Below are positions 24,755 to 32,763 of a DNA stretch of 64,000 bases, one piece after another (within the stretch, counting starts at the first letter, position 1; each line of letters begins with the position of its first letter). The stretch is from Leifsonia xyli (GTDB lineage: Bacteria; Actinomycetota; Actinomycetes; Actinomycetales; Microbacteriaceae): positions 1 to 64,000 of the forward strand of contig QFQR01000008.1 in assembly GCA_003243275.1 (NCBI GenBank), in the 5' to 3' direction. Below the pieces are notes generated by a model that saw only the letters and a program-made list of their open reading frames with translations, was not told the DNA's origin and made no database searches. Made by a program: the position numbers and the translations under genes.

Positions 24755-26458
24755 TTACGACACGCGCTCGCGCGCCGCGGGCAGCACCTTGCCGGGGTTG
24801 AAGTTGTCGCCCGGGTCGACCGCGGCGAAGAGGCCCCGCATCACCGCGACGCCCTCCGGCGAGATGTCCTGCTCGATCCATGGCGAGTGCTCGAGGCCCA
24901 CACCGTGGTGGTGCGAGATCGTGCCGCCGTTGTCGACGAAGGCCTGCTGGATGGCGCCCTTCACGATGTCGTAGTCGGCGAGCATGTCGTCGCCCGCGAC
25001 GAAGGCGAAGGTGAAGTAGAGGCACGCGCCCGAGTGGTACGAGTGCGAGAGGTGGCACATGACCCAGCCCTTGCGGCCGATCTGCGCGTAGGCGCCCTCG
25101 GCCGCCGCGACGACCGCGTTGTAGAGCGGGAGCAGCTTCGACCACGGGGCCGCGGTCTCCGACACATCGCCCGCCGCGCCCCGGTCGAGCAGGAAGTCGC
25201 GCAGGTACGGGGTGTCGAACTTCTTCTGGTCGTAGAGCACGCCGGGGCCGGTGCCGACGCCCATGCCGCCGTGCTTCTTGACGATCGCGCCGACGAGCTT
25301 CTTCTGCCGCGCCACGTGCTGCGGCGAGCCCTCGAAGCCGATGAACGAGAGGCAGATGTCGGTGAGCGTCCAACCCTTCGACCGCATGAGCCCCGGCAGC
25401 ACCTTCTCGGCGAGCACCGCATCCATCCCGTGCCGCGCCTTGCTGGTCGCCATCGAGAAGCCCGTCTCGCGGGAGTCGGAGACGCGCGTGATGATGGGGC
25501 TCGCATCCGATTCGGAGATCGCCTGCATGGCCGAGAGCCCCGCCTCCCAGTTCGGGAAGAAGTACGCCTGGATCTCACGCAGCTCGGCGACCCGGTGCAC
25601 CTGCGCCGTGATCTCCGTGATCACGCCGAGGCGACCCTCCGAGCCGACGATCATGTCGCGCACGCTCGGGCCGGTCGACGCCGAGGGGATCGCCGGGATC
25701 ACGAGCACGCCGTCGCGATCCGGATGCGAGGGCCGCACCACGCGGATGCCGCGCACGATCTGCGCGATGTCACCGTACTTGTCCGACTGCATGCCGGAGG
25801 ATCGGGTGGCCGCCCAGCCGCCGATCGTGGAGTGGGTGAAGCTGTCGGGGAAGTGGCCGATCGTCCAGCCCTGCGCGGCGAGCTGCGCCTCCAGGTGCGG
25901 ACCGAGCGCGCCGGCCTGGATGCGGGCGAGGCCGGAGTCGGTGTCGATGCCGAGCACCCGGTTCATGCGGCCCATGTCGAGCGACACGACCGTGCGCGTC
26001 TCGCCGGCGATCGGTTCGAGACTGCCCGCGATGTTGCTGCCGCCGCCGAAGGGGATGAGCACCGCGTCCTCGGCGACCGCCGCATCCACGACGCGCTGCA
26101 CCTCAGCCTCGTCGGCCGGATAGACCACGACGTCGACGGCACGCTCGATGCGACCCGAGCGGATGCGCACCAGGTCGCGCAGGCTCTTGCCGTAGCTGTG
26201 CACGACACGCTCCATGGCATCCGTCGTCACGAAGTCCTCGCCGACGATGCCCGCGAGCACGGCCACGAACGCGGGGGACGCGGCGGAGTCCGCCAGGTCG
26301 AACTCCTCGAACGCCGGCTGCTGCGCGGTGCCCGCCGTCGCGAGGTCGAGACCGACCGCCTGCAGCACGAAGGGGGCGAAACCGGGCTTGTCCTCGTGGT
26401 GGAAGCCGACACCGTCGATGCCCCAGCCCCACCACTTCATGTGCTCGACGTCGGTCAC
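24755..26458 (-). CDS. Alkylglycerone-phosphate synthase homologue (FAD-dependent, AGPS-like)
   Basis: 567 residues. AGPS exchanges the acyl group of acyl-DHAP for a fatty alcohol, forming the ether bond of ether lipids. The match is close: N-terminal MKWWGWGIDG, FAD domain IPFGGGSNIAG and TRTVVSLDMGRMNRVL, IGHFPDSFTHSTIGGWAATRSSGM, STGPSVRDMIVGSEGRLGVITE, Arg325 (equivalent to the Arg mutated in human RCDP3), Tyr474 in YHSGACLYFTF (equivalent to the catalytic Tyr) and the active-site histidines 516-518 in SHHHGVG. The GTG start overlaps the PlsC gene stop as GTGA. M. tuberculosis has a related AgpS of unproven activity; the ether-forming role here is inferred. Confidence 0.85.
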   Translation of the reverse strand: MTDVEHMKWWGWGIDGVGFHHEDKPGFAPFVLQAVGLDLATAGTAQQPAFEEFDLADSAASPAFVAVLAGIVGEDFVTTDAMERVVHSYGKSLRDLVRIRSGRIERAVDVVVYPADEAEVQRVVDAAVAEDAVLIPFGGGSNIAGSLEPIAGETRTVVSLDMGRMNRVLGIDTDSGLARIQAGALGPHLEAQLAAQGWTIGHFPDSFTHSTIGGWAATRSSGMQSDKYGDIAQIVRGIRVVRPSHPDRDGVLVIPAIPSASTGPSVRDMIVGSEGRLGVITEITAQVHRVAELREIQAYFFPNWEAGLSAMQAISESDASPIITRVSDSRETGFSMATSKARHGMDAVLAEKVLPGLMRSKGWTLTDICLSFIGFEGSPQHVARQKKLVGAIVKKHGGMGVGTGPGVLYDQKKFDTPYLRDFLLDRGAAGDVSETAAPWSKLLPLYNAVVAAAEGAYAQIGRKGWVMCHLSHSYHSGACLYFTFAFVAGDDMLADYDIVKGAIQQAFVDNGGTISHHHGVGLEHSPWIEQDISPEGVAVMRGLFAAVDPGDNFNPGKVLPAARERVS

Positions 26459-27210
26459 GGTCTCTCTCCTTCGGGCGACGGATGCGCACCAGGCGCCTGG
26501 CCGGGTGACGCGCTCAGGATACGGGGTGCGTAGGCCTCGTGCAGGTGAACGATCTGGGCGCGCACCCGCCCGATGAAGGCGGCGGAGGTCTCCCCCTCCT
26601 CGGCACGCATCGGCTCGCCGAAGACGACGCCGACCGGCAGCCGCCCGCGCTTGGGCCAACTGCTGCCGCGAGGGTGGGCGATGCCCGCCCCGACCAAGGC
26701 GATCGGCACGATGGGCACCTCGGTCGCGATCGCGAGGGATGCCGCCCCCGGCTTGAAGTGCCCCATCTCGCCCGTCTTCGAGCGCGTGCCCTCCGGGAAC
26801 ACCAGCAGCGGCACACCGCGTTCCAGCAGCGACTTGGCCGACACGCTGCGCGGGTTCACCCCGCCGCGGTCGACGGGGAAGGCGTTGAAGAACAGGGCGG
26901 TGAGCCCGCGGCGCCACCACACGTCGAAGAAGTAGTCGGCTGCCGCGCCCGCGGCCAGGTAGCGCGCGTGCTTGCGCGGCAGCGCGCCCAGCACGAGCGG
27001 GGCGTCGAGGTGGCTCGAGTGGTTCGCGACGGCGACGAAGGCCTTCGGCAGGCCGCGCAGCTTCTTCGCCCCGACGACGGTCACCTTGACGGTCGACCAG
27101 GCGACGGGCTTGAGGATGCCGCGCTGCGCCACGAAGCGCGCCGCCGCCTGGGTCTTCGACGTGAACCGGTCACGGCGCGGAGTCCCGGGGCCCGCGGCGG
27201 TCGTCACCAT
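26455..27210 (-). CDS. PlsC-family acyltransferase
   Basis: 251 residues, membrane-associated acyltransferase. Catalytic NHSSHLD (HX4D) near residue 64, a hydrophobic FFNAFPVDRGGV block, FPEGTRSKTG acceptor-binding motif and VPIVPIALVGAG. Usual role is lysophosphatidate acylation; beside the AGPS homologue it could instead acylate DHAP or 1-alkyl-glycerol phosphate. TAGCCT, six bases before the ATG, includes the stop codon TAG of the upstream SDR, so it probably has its own leaderless promoter in addition to read-through. Overlaps the AGPS-like gene by four bases. Confidence 0.88.
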   Translation of the reverse strand: MVTTAAGPGTPRRDRFTSKTQAAARFVAQRGILKPVAWSTVKVTVVGAKKLRGLPKAFVAVANHSSHLDAPLVLGALPRKHARYLAAGAAADYFFDVWWRRGLTALFFNAFPVDRGGVNPRSVSAKSLLERGVPLLVFPEGTRSKTGEMGHFKPGAASLAIATEVPIVPIALVGAGIAHPRGSSWPKRGRLPVGVVFGEPMRAEEGETSAAFIGRVRAQIVHLHEAYAPRILSASPGQAPGAHPSPEGERP

Positions 27211-27216
27211 GCAGCC

Positions 27217-27222
27217 AGGCTA
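27217..27222 (-). promoter_or_regulatory. -10 box inside the SDR stop codon
   Basis: Minus strand TAGCCT: its first three bases are the TAG stop of the SDR gene, and it lies six bases before the acyltransferase ATG. An internal promoter for the acyltransferase and AGPS-like genes. Confidence 0.45.
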
Positions 27223-27990
27223 GTCCCGGTGCCGGGAGCTGGAGATCTTTCGTGAAACCCAGCGCACCGTGCGCGGGGGCAGGTGCCGCAGCCACCAGGT
27301 GAGGAATCGGTAGCGCAGCGACGGGATCGAGACGGCGCGACCGCGTTCGGCATCCCGCAGGCAGGCAGCCACGAGGTCGTCGGCCGACAGCCACAGCCAG
27401 GAGGGGATCGAGGAGGTGCGGATGTCGGCGCGCCCGTGGAACTCGGTGCGCACCCAACCGGGAAGCAGGGCGGTGACCGTGACGCCGGTGCCGACGAGGG
27501 CGTTCGAGAGGCTCTCGGAGTAGACCCGCATCCAGGCTTTGATCGCGGAGTAGAGGCCCATCGAGAGGTAGCCGGCGACGCTCGCGACGTTGATGATGGT
27601 GCCGTGGCCGCGCTCGCGCATCCCCGGCACCACGGCGGCGGCGAGCACGAGCGGGGTCTGCATCATCACCTGGAGGGCGTCGGCCGCCTCGGCGAGGTCG
27701 GGGTCGGCGAGGCGCGAGGTCATGCCGTAGCCCGCGTTGTTGACGAGCAGCTCGACGGGTCGCGAGGCGTCGGCGAGGCGTGCCGCGACGCGGGCGGCAT
27801 CCGCCGGGTCGCCGAGGTCGGCCGCGATGGTCTCCACCTGACGGCCGGTGGCACGCAGTTCGGTGGCGATCTCCTCGAGCCGGGATGCGGTGCGCGCGAC
27901 GAGCACGAGGTCGTAGCCGCGGGCGGCGAGGGCGCGCGCGAATGCGGCACCGATGCCGGCCGTGCCGCCGGTGACGAGAGCGATGGGCAT
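27220..27990 (-). CDS. Short-chain dehydrogenase/reductase
   Basis: 256 residues, classical SDR. NAD(P) motif TGGTAGIG near residue 7, NNAGYG, catalytic Ser in NVASVAG and YSAIK (Tyr/Lys). The C-terminal 50 residues carry a basic, tryptophan-rich amphipathic stretch (RFLTWWLRHLPPRTVRWVSRK) that may bind membrane. Next to the acyltransferase and AGPS homologue it may reduce acyl/alkyl-DHAP, the role of the SDR PexRAP/DHRS7B in eukaryotes; this is inference. TAGGGT lies seven bases before the ATG. Confidence 0.85.
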   Translation of the reverse strand: MPIALVTGGTAGIGAAFARALAARGYDLVLVARTASRLEEIATELRATGRQVETIAADLGDPADAARVAARLADASRPVELLVNNAGYGMTSRLADPDLAEAADALQVMMQTPLVLAAAVVPGMRERGHGTIINVASVAGYLSMGLYSAIKAWMRVYSESLSNALVGTGVTVTALLPGWVRTEFHGRADIRTSSIPSWLWLSADDLVAACLRDAERGRAVSIPSLRYRFLTWWLRHLPPRTVRWVSRKISSSRHRD

Positions 27991-28027
27991 GGGGTTCACC
28001 CTACGGTTCGTCGCGCAGCCCGTGCGG

Positions 28028-28396
28028 TCACACCTCGACGACGTCGACGTAGCGCCGCGCGGTGCGCGCGAGTTTGCGGTCGGCGGTGAGGAGCGGCGCA
28101 CCGAGCGCCTCGGCGAGCGCCACGTAGGCCGCGTCGAAGGTTGTGATGTCGTGGCGGAGCTGCCAGATGCGCGGGAGCAGCAGGATGTGGTCGCGTCGCT
28201 CGATCTTCAGCCCTGCGTAGATCTCGATGCCCTCGCGGGCGGCCGATGCCGTGATCGCCCCGCTCAGCATCAATCGCCTCCAGACGCCGAACACCTCCAG
28301 GTCGACGACCGAGGGTGCGACGATGTCGCGCCCGTCGAGCACCGGCTGCGACGCGAGCAGATGCTCGACGAAGACACTCGCATCGACGACCCGCAT
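28028..28396 (-). CDS. vapC: VapC-type PIN-domain toxin
   Basis: 122 residues. PIN ribonuclease with acidic residues in VVDASVFVEHLL (N-terminal Asp), VVDLEVFGVWRR (Glu), TTFDAAYVALAEALGAPLLTADRKLA (two Asp). Start ATG shares one base with the antitoxin stop (TGATG), preferred over an upstream in-frame GTG. Likely cleaves tRNA or rRNA when freed from VapB. It separates the two halves of the lipid gene cluster. Confidence 0.88.
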   Translation of the reverse strand: MRVVDASVFVEHLLASQPVLDGRDIVAPSVVDLEVFGVWRRLMLSGAITASAAREGIEIYAGLKIERRDHILLLPRIWQLRHDITTFDAAYVALAEALGAPLLTADRKLARTARRYVDVVEV

Positions 28397-28665
28397 CAGT
28401 ACTCGCGAGGGCCGAGGCCCTCGTCCCAACCCGGCATCTCCTCATCGCGCGCTTCGTGCAAGGCGCGCAGGATCGTCTCCCGGTCGACCCGCGGCAGCCG
28501 CCGCTCGGCCTCCGCGCGGATCTCGGCCATCGTGCGGTACTGCACGAGCTTCGCGAGCTCGCGCGCGACGTAGTCCGACAGCGTCATCCGCTCGGCGGCG
28601 GCGCGCTCCTTGAGCTTCTCGTGCACCTCGTCGGGGAGGTTCCTCACCTGCAGCATGCGGGCCAT
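28396..28665 (-). CDS. vapB: FitA/VapB-type ribbon-helix-helix antitoxin
   Basis: 89 residues. N-terminal RHH (MLQVRNLPDEVHEKLKERAAAERMTLSDYVARELAKL), C-terminal toxin-binding tail (RLPRVDRETILRALHEARDEE). TAGTCT is six bases before the ATG, predicting a leaderless mRNA, and a 17-base palindrome adjoins the box. Coupled to VapC by a one-base stop/start overlap. Confidence 0.87.
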   Translation of the reverse strand: MARMLQVRNLPDEVHEKLKERAAAERMTLSDYVARELAKLVQYRTMAEIRAEAERRLPRVDRETILRALHEARDEEMPGWDEGLGPREY

Positions 28666-28676
28666 CCCGGCAGACT

Positions 28677-28693
28677 ACATGTGCTCCACATGT
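28677..28693. promoter_or_regulatory. VapB operator palindrome
   Basis: ACATGTG-CTC-CACATGT, perfect seven-base arms, starting at the last base of the vapB -10 box (28672-28677). Position fits autorepression by the VapBC complex. Confidence 0.55.
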
Positions 28694-28836
28694 TGTGCCA
28701 TCGCAATCTGTGGATAACATTGGCTGGCAGGCTGCGGTGAGGGGTCGCCGAAGGCACCAACGGAATGCCCGGTGCGCTACGGTCGAATCCGGGCGCGCCC
28801 TTCGCCCGCGCCCGCCGCAGGAAGGCCCACCACCCC

Positions 28837-29643
28837 ATGACCCCCCGAGCAACGACGACGTCCGAGTCGTTCGACGTGCGGGAGTTCGCGGCCACCGCCC
28901 GAGGCAGCCACCGCGCCGAGATCGACGGCGAGGCGATCGCGCGCGCGGGCCTCACGCCCGACGCCGTCCGGCTCATCCGGGTGCTCCGCGATCTGGAACG
29001 CGGCACCCTCGACCGGATGCGCAACCTGCTCGTCACCGCCACCCACAAGGATGCGCGCGTCACCGCGTTCCTGGCGACCTGGGCGTTCGAGAAGTACTGG
29101 GTGGCCGACGCCCTCGACGCCGTGCTGGGCGCGGTCGGCGCCGACACCGAGCCGCTCGCCGGCCCGCGTCGGCGCACGGCGACCGAGCGCGCGGAACGCC
29201 GCGGCCCCGTCCGACGCGCGCTCTCCGGCAACCTCGCCGGTGCCGACATCGTCGCCGGCCACGTGACCACGGGGCTGGTCGACGAGCTCATCACCCAACA
29301 GGCCTACCGCCGTCTCGGCGAGGCGGCCACCTCGCTCACCTCGCTCGCCACGAGCCTCATCGCCCTGAAGGACCGGCACGTGCGCTTCCTCGCCGAGGAG
29401 GCCGAGCACAAGCTCGCCGCATCCGCACGCGCGGTACGCCTCGCGCGCAAGGCGCTGGCGCAGGCCGCCTGGCCGGTCGGCGCGAGCGAGATCCCGGATG
29501 CCGACCGCAGCTTCTTCGAGACCTTCGTCTTCGGCGACGAGGAGGGTCGCACCGCGGCCGCGCGCATCGGCGAGCGCCTCGCCGCGCTCCCCGGCCTCGG
29601 CACCGCACAGGGCGCATCCCTCGTGGCGAGGCTCGTGCCGTGA
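28837..29643 (+). CDS. Ferritin-like (acyl-ACP desaturase-type) protein lacking iron ligands
   Basis: 268 residues, paralogous to the protein at 31969. The helices align, but three of six diiron ligands are replaced: Lys86 for Glu, Val89 for His and Lys178 for Glu, while Glu54, Glu150 and His181 remain. It probably cannot bind a diiron centre and may be a structural or regulatory partner. GCAGGAAGG lies upstream of the ATG; its stop overlaps the next gene as GTGA. An earlier in-frame ATG at 28765 is less likely because it has no SD. Confidence 0.72.
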   Translation: MTPRATTTSESFDVREFAATARGSHRAEIDGEAIARAGLTPDAVRLIRVLRDLERGTLDRMRNLLVTATHKDARVTAFLATWAFEKYWVADALDAVLGAVGADTEPLAGPRRRTATERAERRGPVRRALSGNLAGADIVAGHVTTGLVDELITQQAYRRLGEAATSLTSLATSLIALKDRHVRFLAEEAEHKLAASARAVRLARKALAQAAWPVGASEIPDADRSFFETFVFGDEEGRTAAARIGERLAALPGLGTAQGASLVARLVP

Positions 29644-31952
29644 CCCCGAAGCGCGCACGGACCGAACTCGGCGACGCCCACGTCTTCCTCACGGGCGGCA
29701 CCGGCTTCGTCGGGCAGGCCGTGCTCGAGCGGCTGCTCACCACCCACCCCGACACCACGATCTCGCTGCTCGTTCGCACCAAGGGCTCGGCGGCCGGCGA
29801 CGACCGGCTGCGCACCCTGCTGCGGAAGCCCGTGTTCCGCGCCTGGCGGGAGGCCGTGGGCGACGCGGGCGTCGAGGATGCGGTGGCCCGCCGCATCTGG
29901 ATCGTCGAGGGCGGACTCGGCTCGGTGCCCGAGCTGCCGGGCGACATCGACGTCGTCATCCACTCGGCGTCCACCGTCTCCTTCGACCCGCCCATCGACC
30001 AGGCCTTCGACACCAACGTCGGCGGGGCGATCGGGCTCTACGAGGCGCTGCGCGCATCCGGCTCGACCCCGCACGTCGTGCACGTCTCCACCTGCTACGT
30101 CGGGGGCCTGCGGAAAGGCGTCGTGCCGGAGGCGCGGCTCGGCCACGAGGTCGACTGGCGCGCCGAGTACGCGGCCGCGCTCTCGGCCCGCGAGCGCGTC
30201 GAGATGCTCTCGCGCCAACCCGCGCAGCTGCGTGAGTTCATGGACCGCGCCCGCGCCGTGCACGGCAAGGAGGGCCCACAGTCGGTCGCGCGAGCGAGCG
30301 AGGAGGCCCGCGTCGCCTGGGTGACGAGCGCCCTCGTGGATGCCGGCCGCACCCGCGCCGAATCGCTCGGCTGGACCGACGTCTACACCCTCACCAAGGC
30401 CTTCGCCGAGCGCGCCGCCGAGGAGCTGTGGGCGGGGACAGGCGGGTCGCTCTCCGTCGTGCGCCCCGCGATCATCGAGTCGGCGCTCGCGCATCCGTTC
30501 CCCGGCTGGATCGACGGCTTCAAGGTCGCCGACCCGCTCATCCTCGCCTACGGACGCGGGCTGCTGCCCGAGTTCCCGGGGCTGCCCGACAGCGTGCTCG
30601 ACCTCATCCCGGTCGACTACGTCGTGAATGCGATCCTCGCCGCAGCCGCCAACCCGCCTGAGGGCGAGCCCGAGTACTTCCACGTGAGCTCGGGGGCCTC
30701 CAACCCGCTGCCGTTCCACCGGATGTACGAGAACGTGCGCGAGTACTTCACCGCGAACCCGATGCCCTCACCGGGCGGGGGCGAGGTCCGCGTGCCCACC
30801 TGGCGCTTCCCCGGTGGGCGCACGGTGGAGCGGGCGCTGCGCCGGGCGCGCGTGCGCCTGGAACGCCGCGAGCGCCAGCTCTCCCGCGGACGCTCGACCG
30901 CCCGCACCCGCGCCCAGCTCACCGAGCTCGCCACCAAGAGATCCGACCTCGAGACGCTCGAGAACTTCGCCGAGCTCTACCGCGCGTACGTGCAGACCGA
31001 GATCATCTTCGACGACAGCAACACGCGCGCCCTGCACGCCGCGATCCCGAAGAAGCTGCAGGCCGACCGCGGCTTCGACCTCGCCGCGATCGACTGGGAG
31101 GACTACCTGCAGCGGGTGCACTTCCCCGCCATCACGACCCTCACGCGCGCGTTCTCGCGGCGTCCCGAGGCGAGCACCACCGAGGGCCGCCCCGCGAAGG
31201 CGCTCCCGGAGCGCACGGATGTGGTGGCCGTCTTCGACCTGGAGGGCACGGTCGTCGACACCAACCTCGTCGAGCAGTACCTGTGGGTGCGCGCGGCCGG
31301 ATGGGGCTGGACGGCCTGGCCGGCATCCGTCGTCTCGATCCTGGCGCGACTGCCCGGCTACCTGCGCGCCGAGCGCCGGGACCGCGGCGAGTTCATCCGC
31401 ACCTTCCTGCGCCGCTACGAGGGGATGCCGGAGGCGCGCCTCGAGAAGACGGTTCACGGCGGCTACGCCGACCGGGTGCTCGGGCACACCGCCACCGCGG
31501 CGCTCGAGCGGGCCGCCGCCCACCGGGCCGCCGGGCACCGCACGGTGCTCGTGACCGGGTCGATCGGCACCCTCGCCGAACCCGTCGCGGCCGCCTTCGA
31601 CGAGGTGGTCGCGGGTGCCATGCACGTGAAGGACGGCCAGCTCACCGGCTACCTCGCACGCCCGCCGCTCGTCGACGAGGCCCGCGCCAACTGGCTGCGC
31701 CTCTACGCCGAGCGCGGCGGCTACGACCTCTCCGCCTCCTACGGCTACGGTGACAGCCACGCCGACCTGGTGTGGCTCGAGCTCCTCGGCCACCCGCACG
31801 CCGTCAACCCCGACAGCCGCCTCGCCCGCGAGGCCGGACGCCGCCGCTGGCGCATCGACTCGTGGAAGAGCGGGTCGCGCGCGGCGAACCGTGCTTTGAT
31901 GGCCGAAGGCACCGCATCCCGCACCCAGGAAGGAGCGGGCGGCTCCCGCTGA
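29640..31952 (+). CDS. Fatty-acyl-CoA reductase fused to a HAD-IB phosphatase-like domain
   Basis: 770 residues. Residues 1-500 are an extended SDR/fatty acyl reductase: cofactor motif FLTGGTGFVGQAVLERLL, STCYVGG, catalytic Tyr249-x3-Lys253 (YTLTK), RPAIIESALAHPFPGWIDG and a C-terminal helical 'sterile' region (DDSNTRALHAAIPKK). Residues 525-745 are HAD-IB: motif I DLEGTVVDTN from Asp533 (the second acidic residue is Glu, not Asp), LVTGSIGTLAEP, and YGYGDSHADLVWLELLG. Likely reduces long-chain acyl-CoA to fatty alcohol; the HAD part may act on a lipid phosphate. GTG start coupled to the previous gene. Confidence 0.84.
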   Translation: MTPKRARTELGDAHVFLTGGTGFVGQAVLERLLTTHPDTTISLLVRTKGSAAGDDRLRTLLRKPVFRAWREAVGDAGVEDAVARRIWIVEGGLGSVPELPGDIDVVIHSASTVSFDPPIDQAFDTNVGGAIGLYEALRASGSTPHVVHVSTCYVGGLRKGVVPEARLGHEVDWRAEYAAALSARERVEMLSRQPAQLREFMDRARAVHGKEGPQSVARASEEARVAWVTSALVDAGRTRAESLGWTDVYTLTKAFAERAAEELWAGTGGSLSVVRPAIIESALAHPFPGWIDGFKVADPLILAYGRGLLPEFPGLPDSVLDLIPVDYVVNAILAAAANPPEGEPEYFHVSSGASNPLPFHRMYENVREYFTANPMPSPGGGEVRVPTWRFPGGRTVERALRRARVRLERRERQLSRGRSTARTRAQLTELATKRSDLETLENFAELYRAYVQTEIIFDDSNTRALHAAIPKKLQADRGFDLAAIDWEDYLQRVHFPAITTLTRAFSRRPEASTTEGRPAKALPERTDVVAVFDLEGTVVDTNLVEQYLWVRAAGWGWTAWPASVVSILARLPGYLRAERRDRGEFIRTFLRRYEGMPEARLEKTVHGGYADRVLGHTATAALERAAAHRAAGHRTVLVTGSIGTLAEPVAAAFDEVVAGAMHVKDGQLTGYLARPPLVDEARANWLRLYAERGGYDLSASYGYGDSHADLVWLELLGHPHAVNPDSRLAREAGRRRWRIDSWKSGSRAANRALMAEGTASRTQEGAGGSR

Positions 31953-31968
31953 CGCCGCCCGGACCGCC

Positions 31969-32763
31969 ATGGCATTCGACATCGACAAGTACACGACGAA
32001 CTCGACGGCCGTCGGGTGGGACGACCTCGACTTCGACGTGTTCGACGAGCATCCGCTGCCCGAGAGCACGCTGCGCACCCTGCGCTACATGTGCGACATC
32101 GAGTACCACACCACGTGCTACCTGCGCGATCTGCTCACCACCCCCTCGCACAACGAGCCCGAGGTGGGCGCCTTCATGACGATGTGGAACCGCGAGGAGT
32201 TCTGGCACGGCGAGGCGCTCGCCGCCGTGCTGGCGAAGCACGGCGTCACCGTCGACTACGACATCCTCAAGGCCACCCGGCTGAAGCTCGGCTGGAAGGA
32301 CCGCCTCGACCCGATCAAGCAGTCGATCATGGGCGGGCTCGTCGGCAACGACTTCGTCGCCGTGCACATGTCGTGGGGCGCTGCCAACGAATGGTCGGCG
32401 AACGCCGCCTACCTGCGGATGGCGGAGCTCGAAGGCAACCCGGTGCTCGCCGAACTGCTCAAGCGCATCGCGAAGCAGGAGACCCGGCACGTGGCCTTCT
32501 ACGCATCCCAGGCCCGCGACCGCCTCAAGGACTCCAAGAAGGCGCAGAAGATCACCCGCTTCGCGCTCTCCAAGTTCTGGGGTCCGGTCGGCTCGGGTGT
32601 GCAGGATGACGCCGAGGTGACCCACGTCATGACGCAGCTCTTCGGCGGGCCGGAAGGACGCAAGCTCATCCGCGACGTCGACTCGCACATCGCGAAGCTC
32701 CCGGGCATGGCAGGTCTCACGATCGTCGAGGACTCGCTCGAGAAACGCGGCATCGCGGCGTGA
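31969..32763 (+). CDS. Ferritin-like diiron protein (acyl-ACP desaturase superfamily)
   Basis: 264 residues, four-helix diiron fold. Six ligands are intact: Glu45, Glu77 and His80 (REEFWHGEAL), Glu141 (ANEWSANAAY), Glu171 and His174 (AKQETRHVAFY). The EExxH / DExRH spacing matches soluble acyl-ACP desaturases, so an O2-dependent desaturation or oxidation of a fatty chain is likely; aldehyde deformylation is another possibility. Starts 16 bases after the reductase fusion; AGGAGCGGG is the SD. Overlaps the DUF6498 gene as GTGA. Confidence 0.82.
   Translation: MAFDIDKYTTNSTAVGWDDLDFDVFDEHPLPESTLRTLRYMCDIEYHTTCYLRDLLTTPSHNEPEVGAFMTMWNREEFWHGEALAAVLAKHGVTVDYDILKATRLKLGWKDRLDPIKQSIMGGLVGNDFVAVHMSWGAANEWSANAAYLRMAELEGNPVLAELLKRIAKQETRHVAFYASQARDRLKDSKKAQKITRFALSKFWGPVGSGVQDDAEVTHVMTQLFGGPEGRKLIRDVDSHIAKLPGMAGLTIVEDSLEKRGIAA

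Noticed and set aside
28770..28800. GGTCGAATCC resembling a tRNA T-arm
   Set aside because: No acceptor stem or anticodon arm can be formed around it.
28765..28836. 24-residue N-terminal extension of the first ferritin-like protein
   Set aside because: No SD before ATG 28765; ATG 28837 has GCAGGAAGG upstream, and the extension is Arg/Pro-rich.
29640..32763. Alkane biosynthesis (reductase plus aldehyde deformylating oxygenase)
   Set aside because: Not excluded, but the reductase is of the fatty-alcohol-forming type, the diiron protein looks more like acyl-ACP desaturases, and an AGPS homologue lies nearby.
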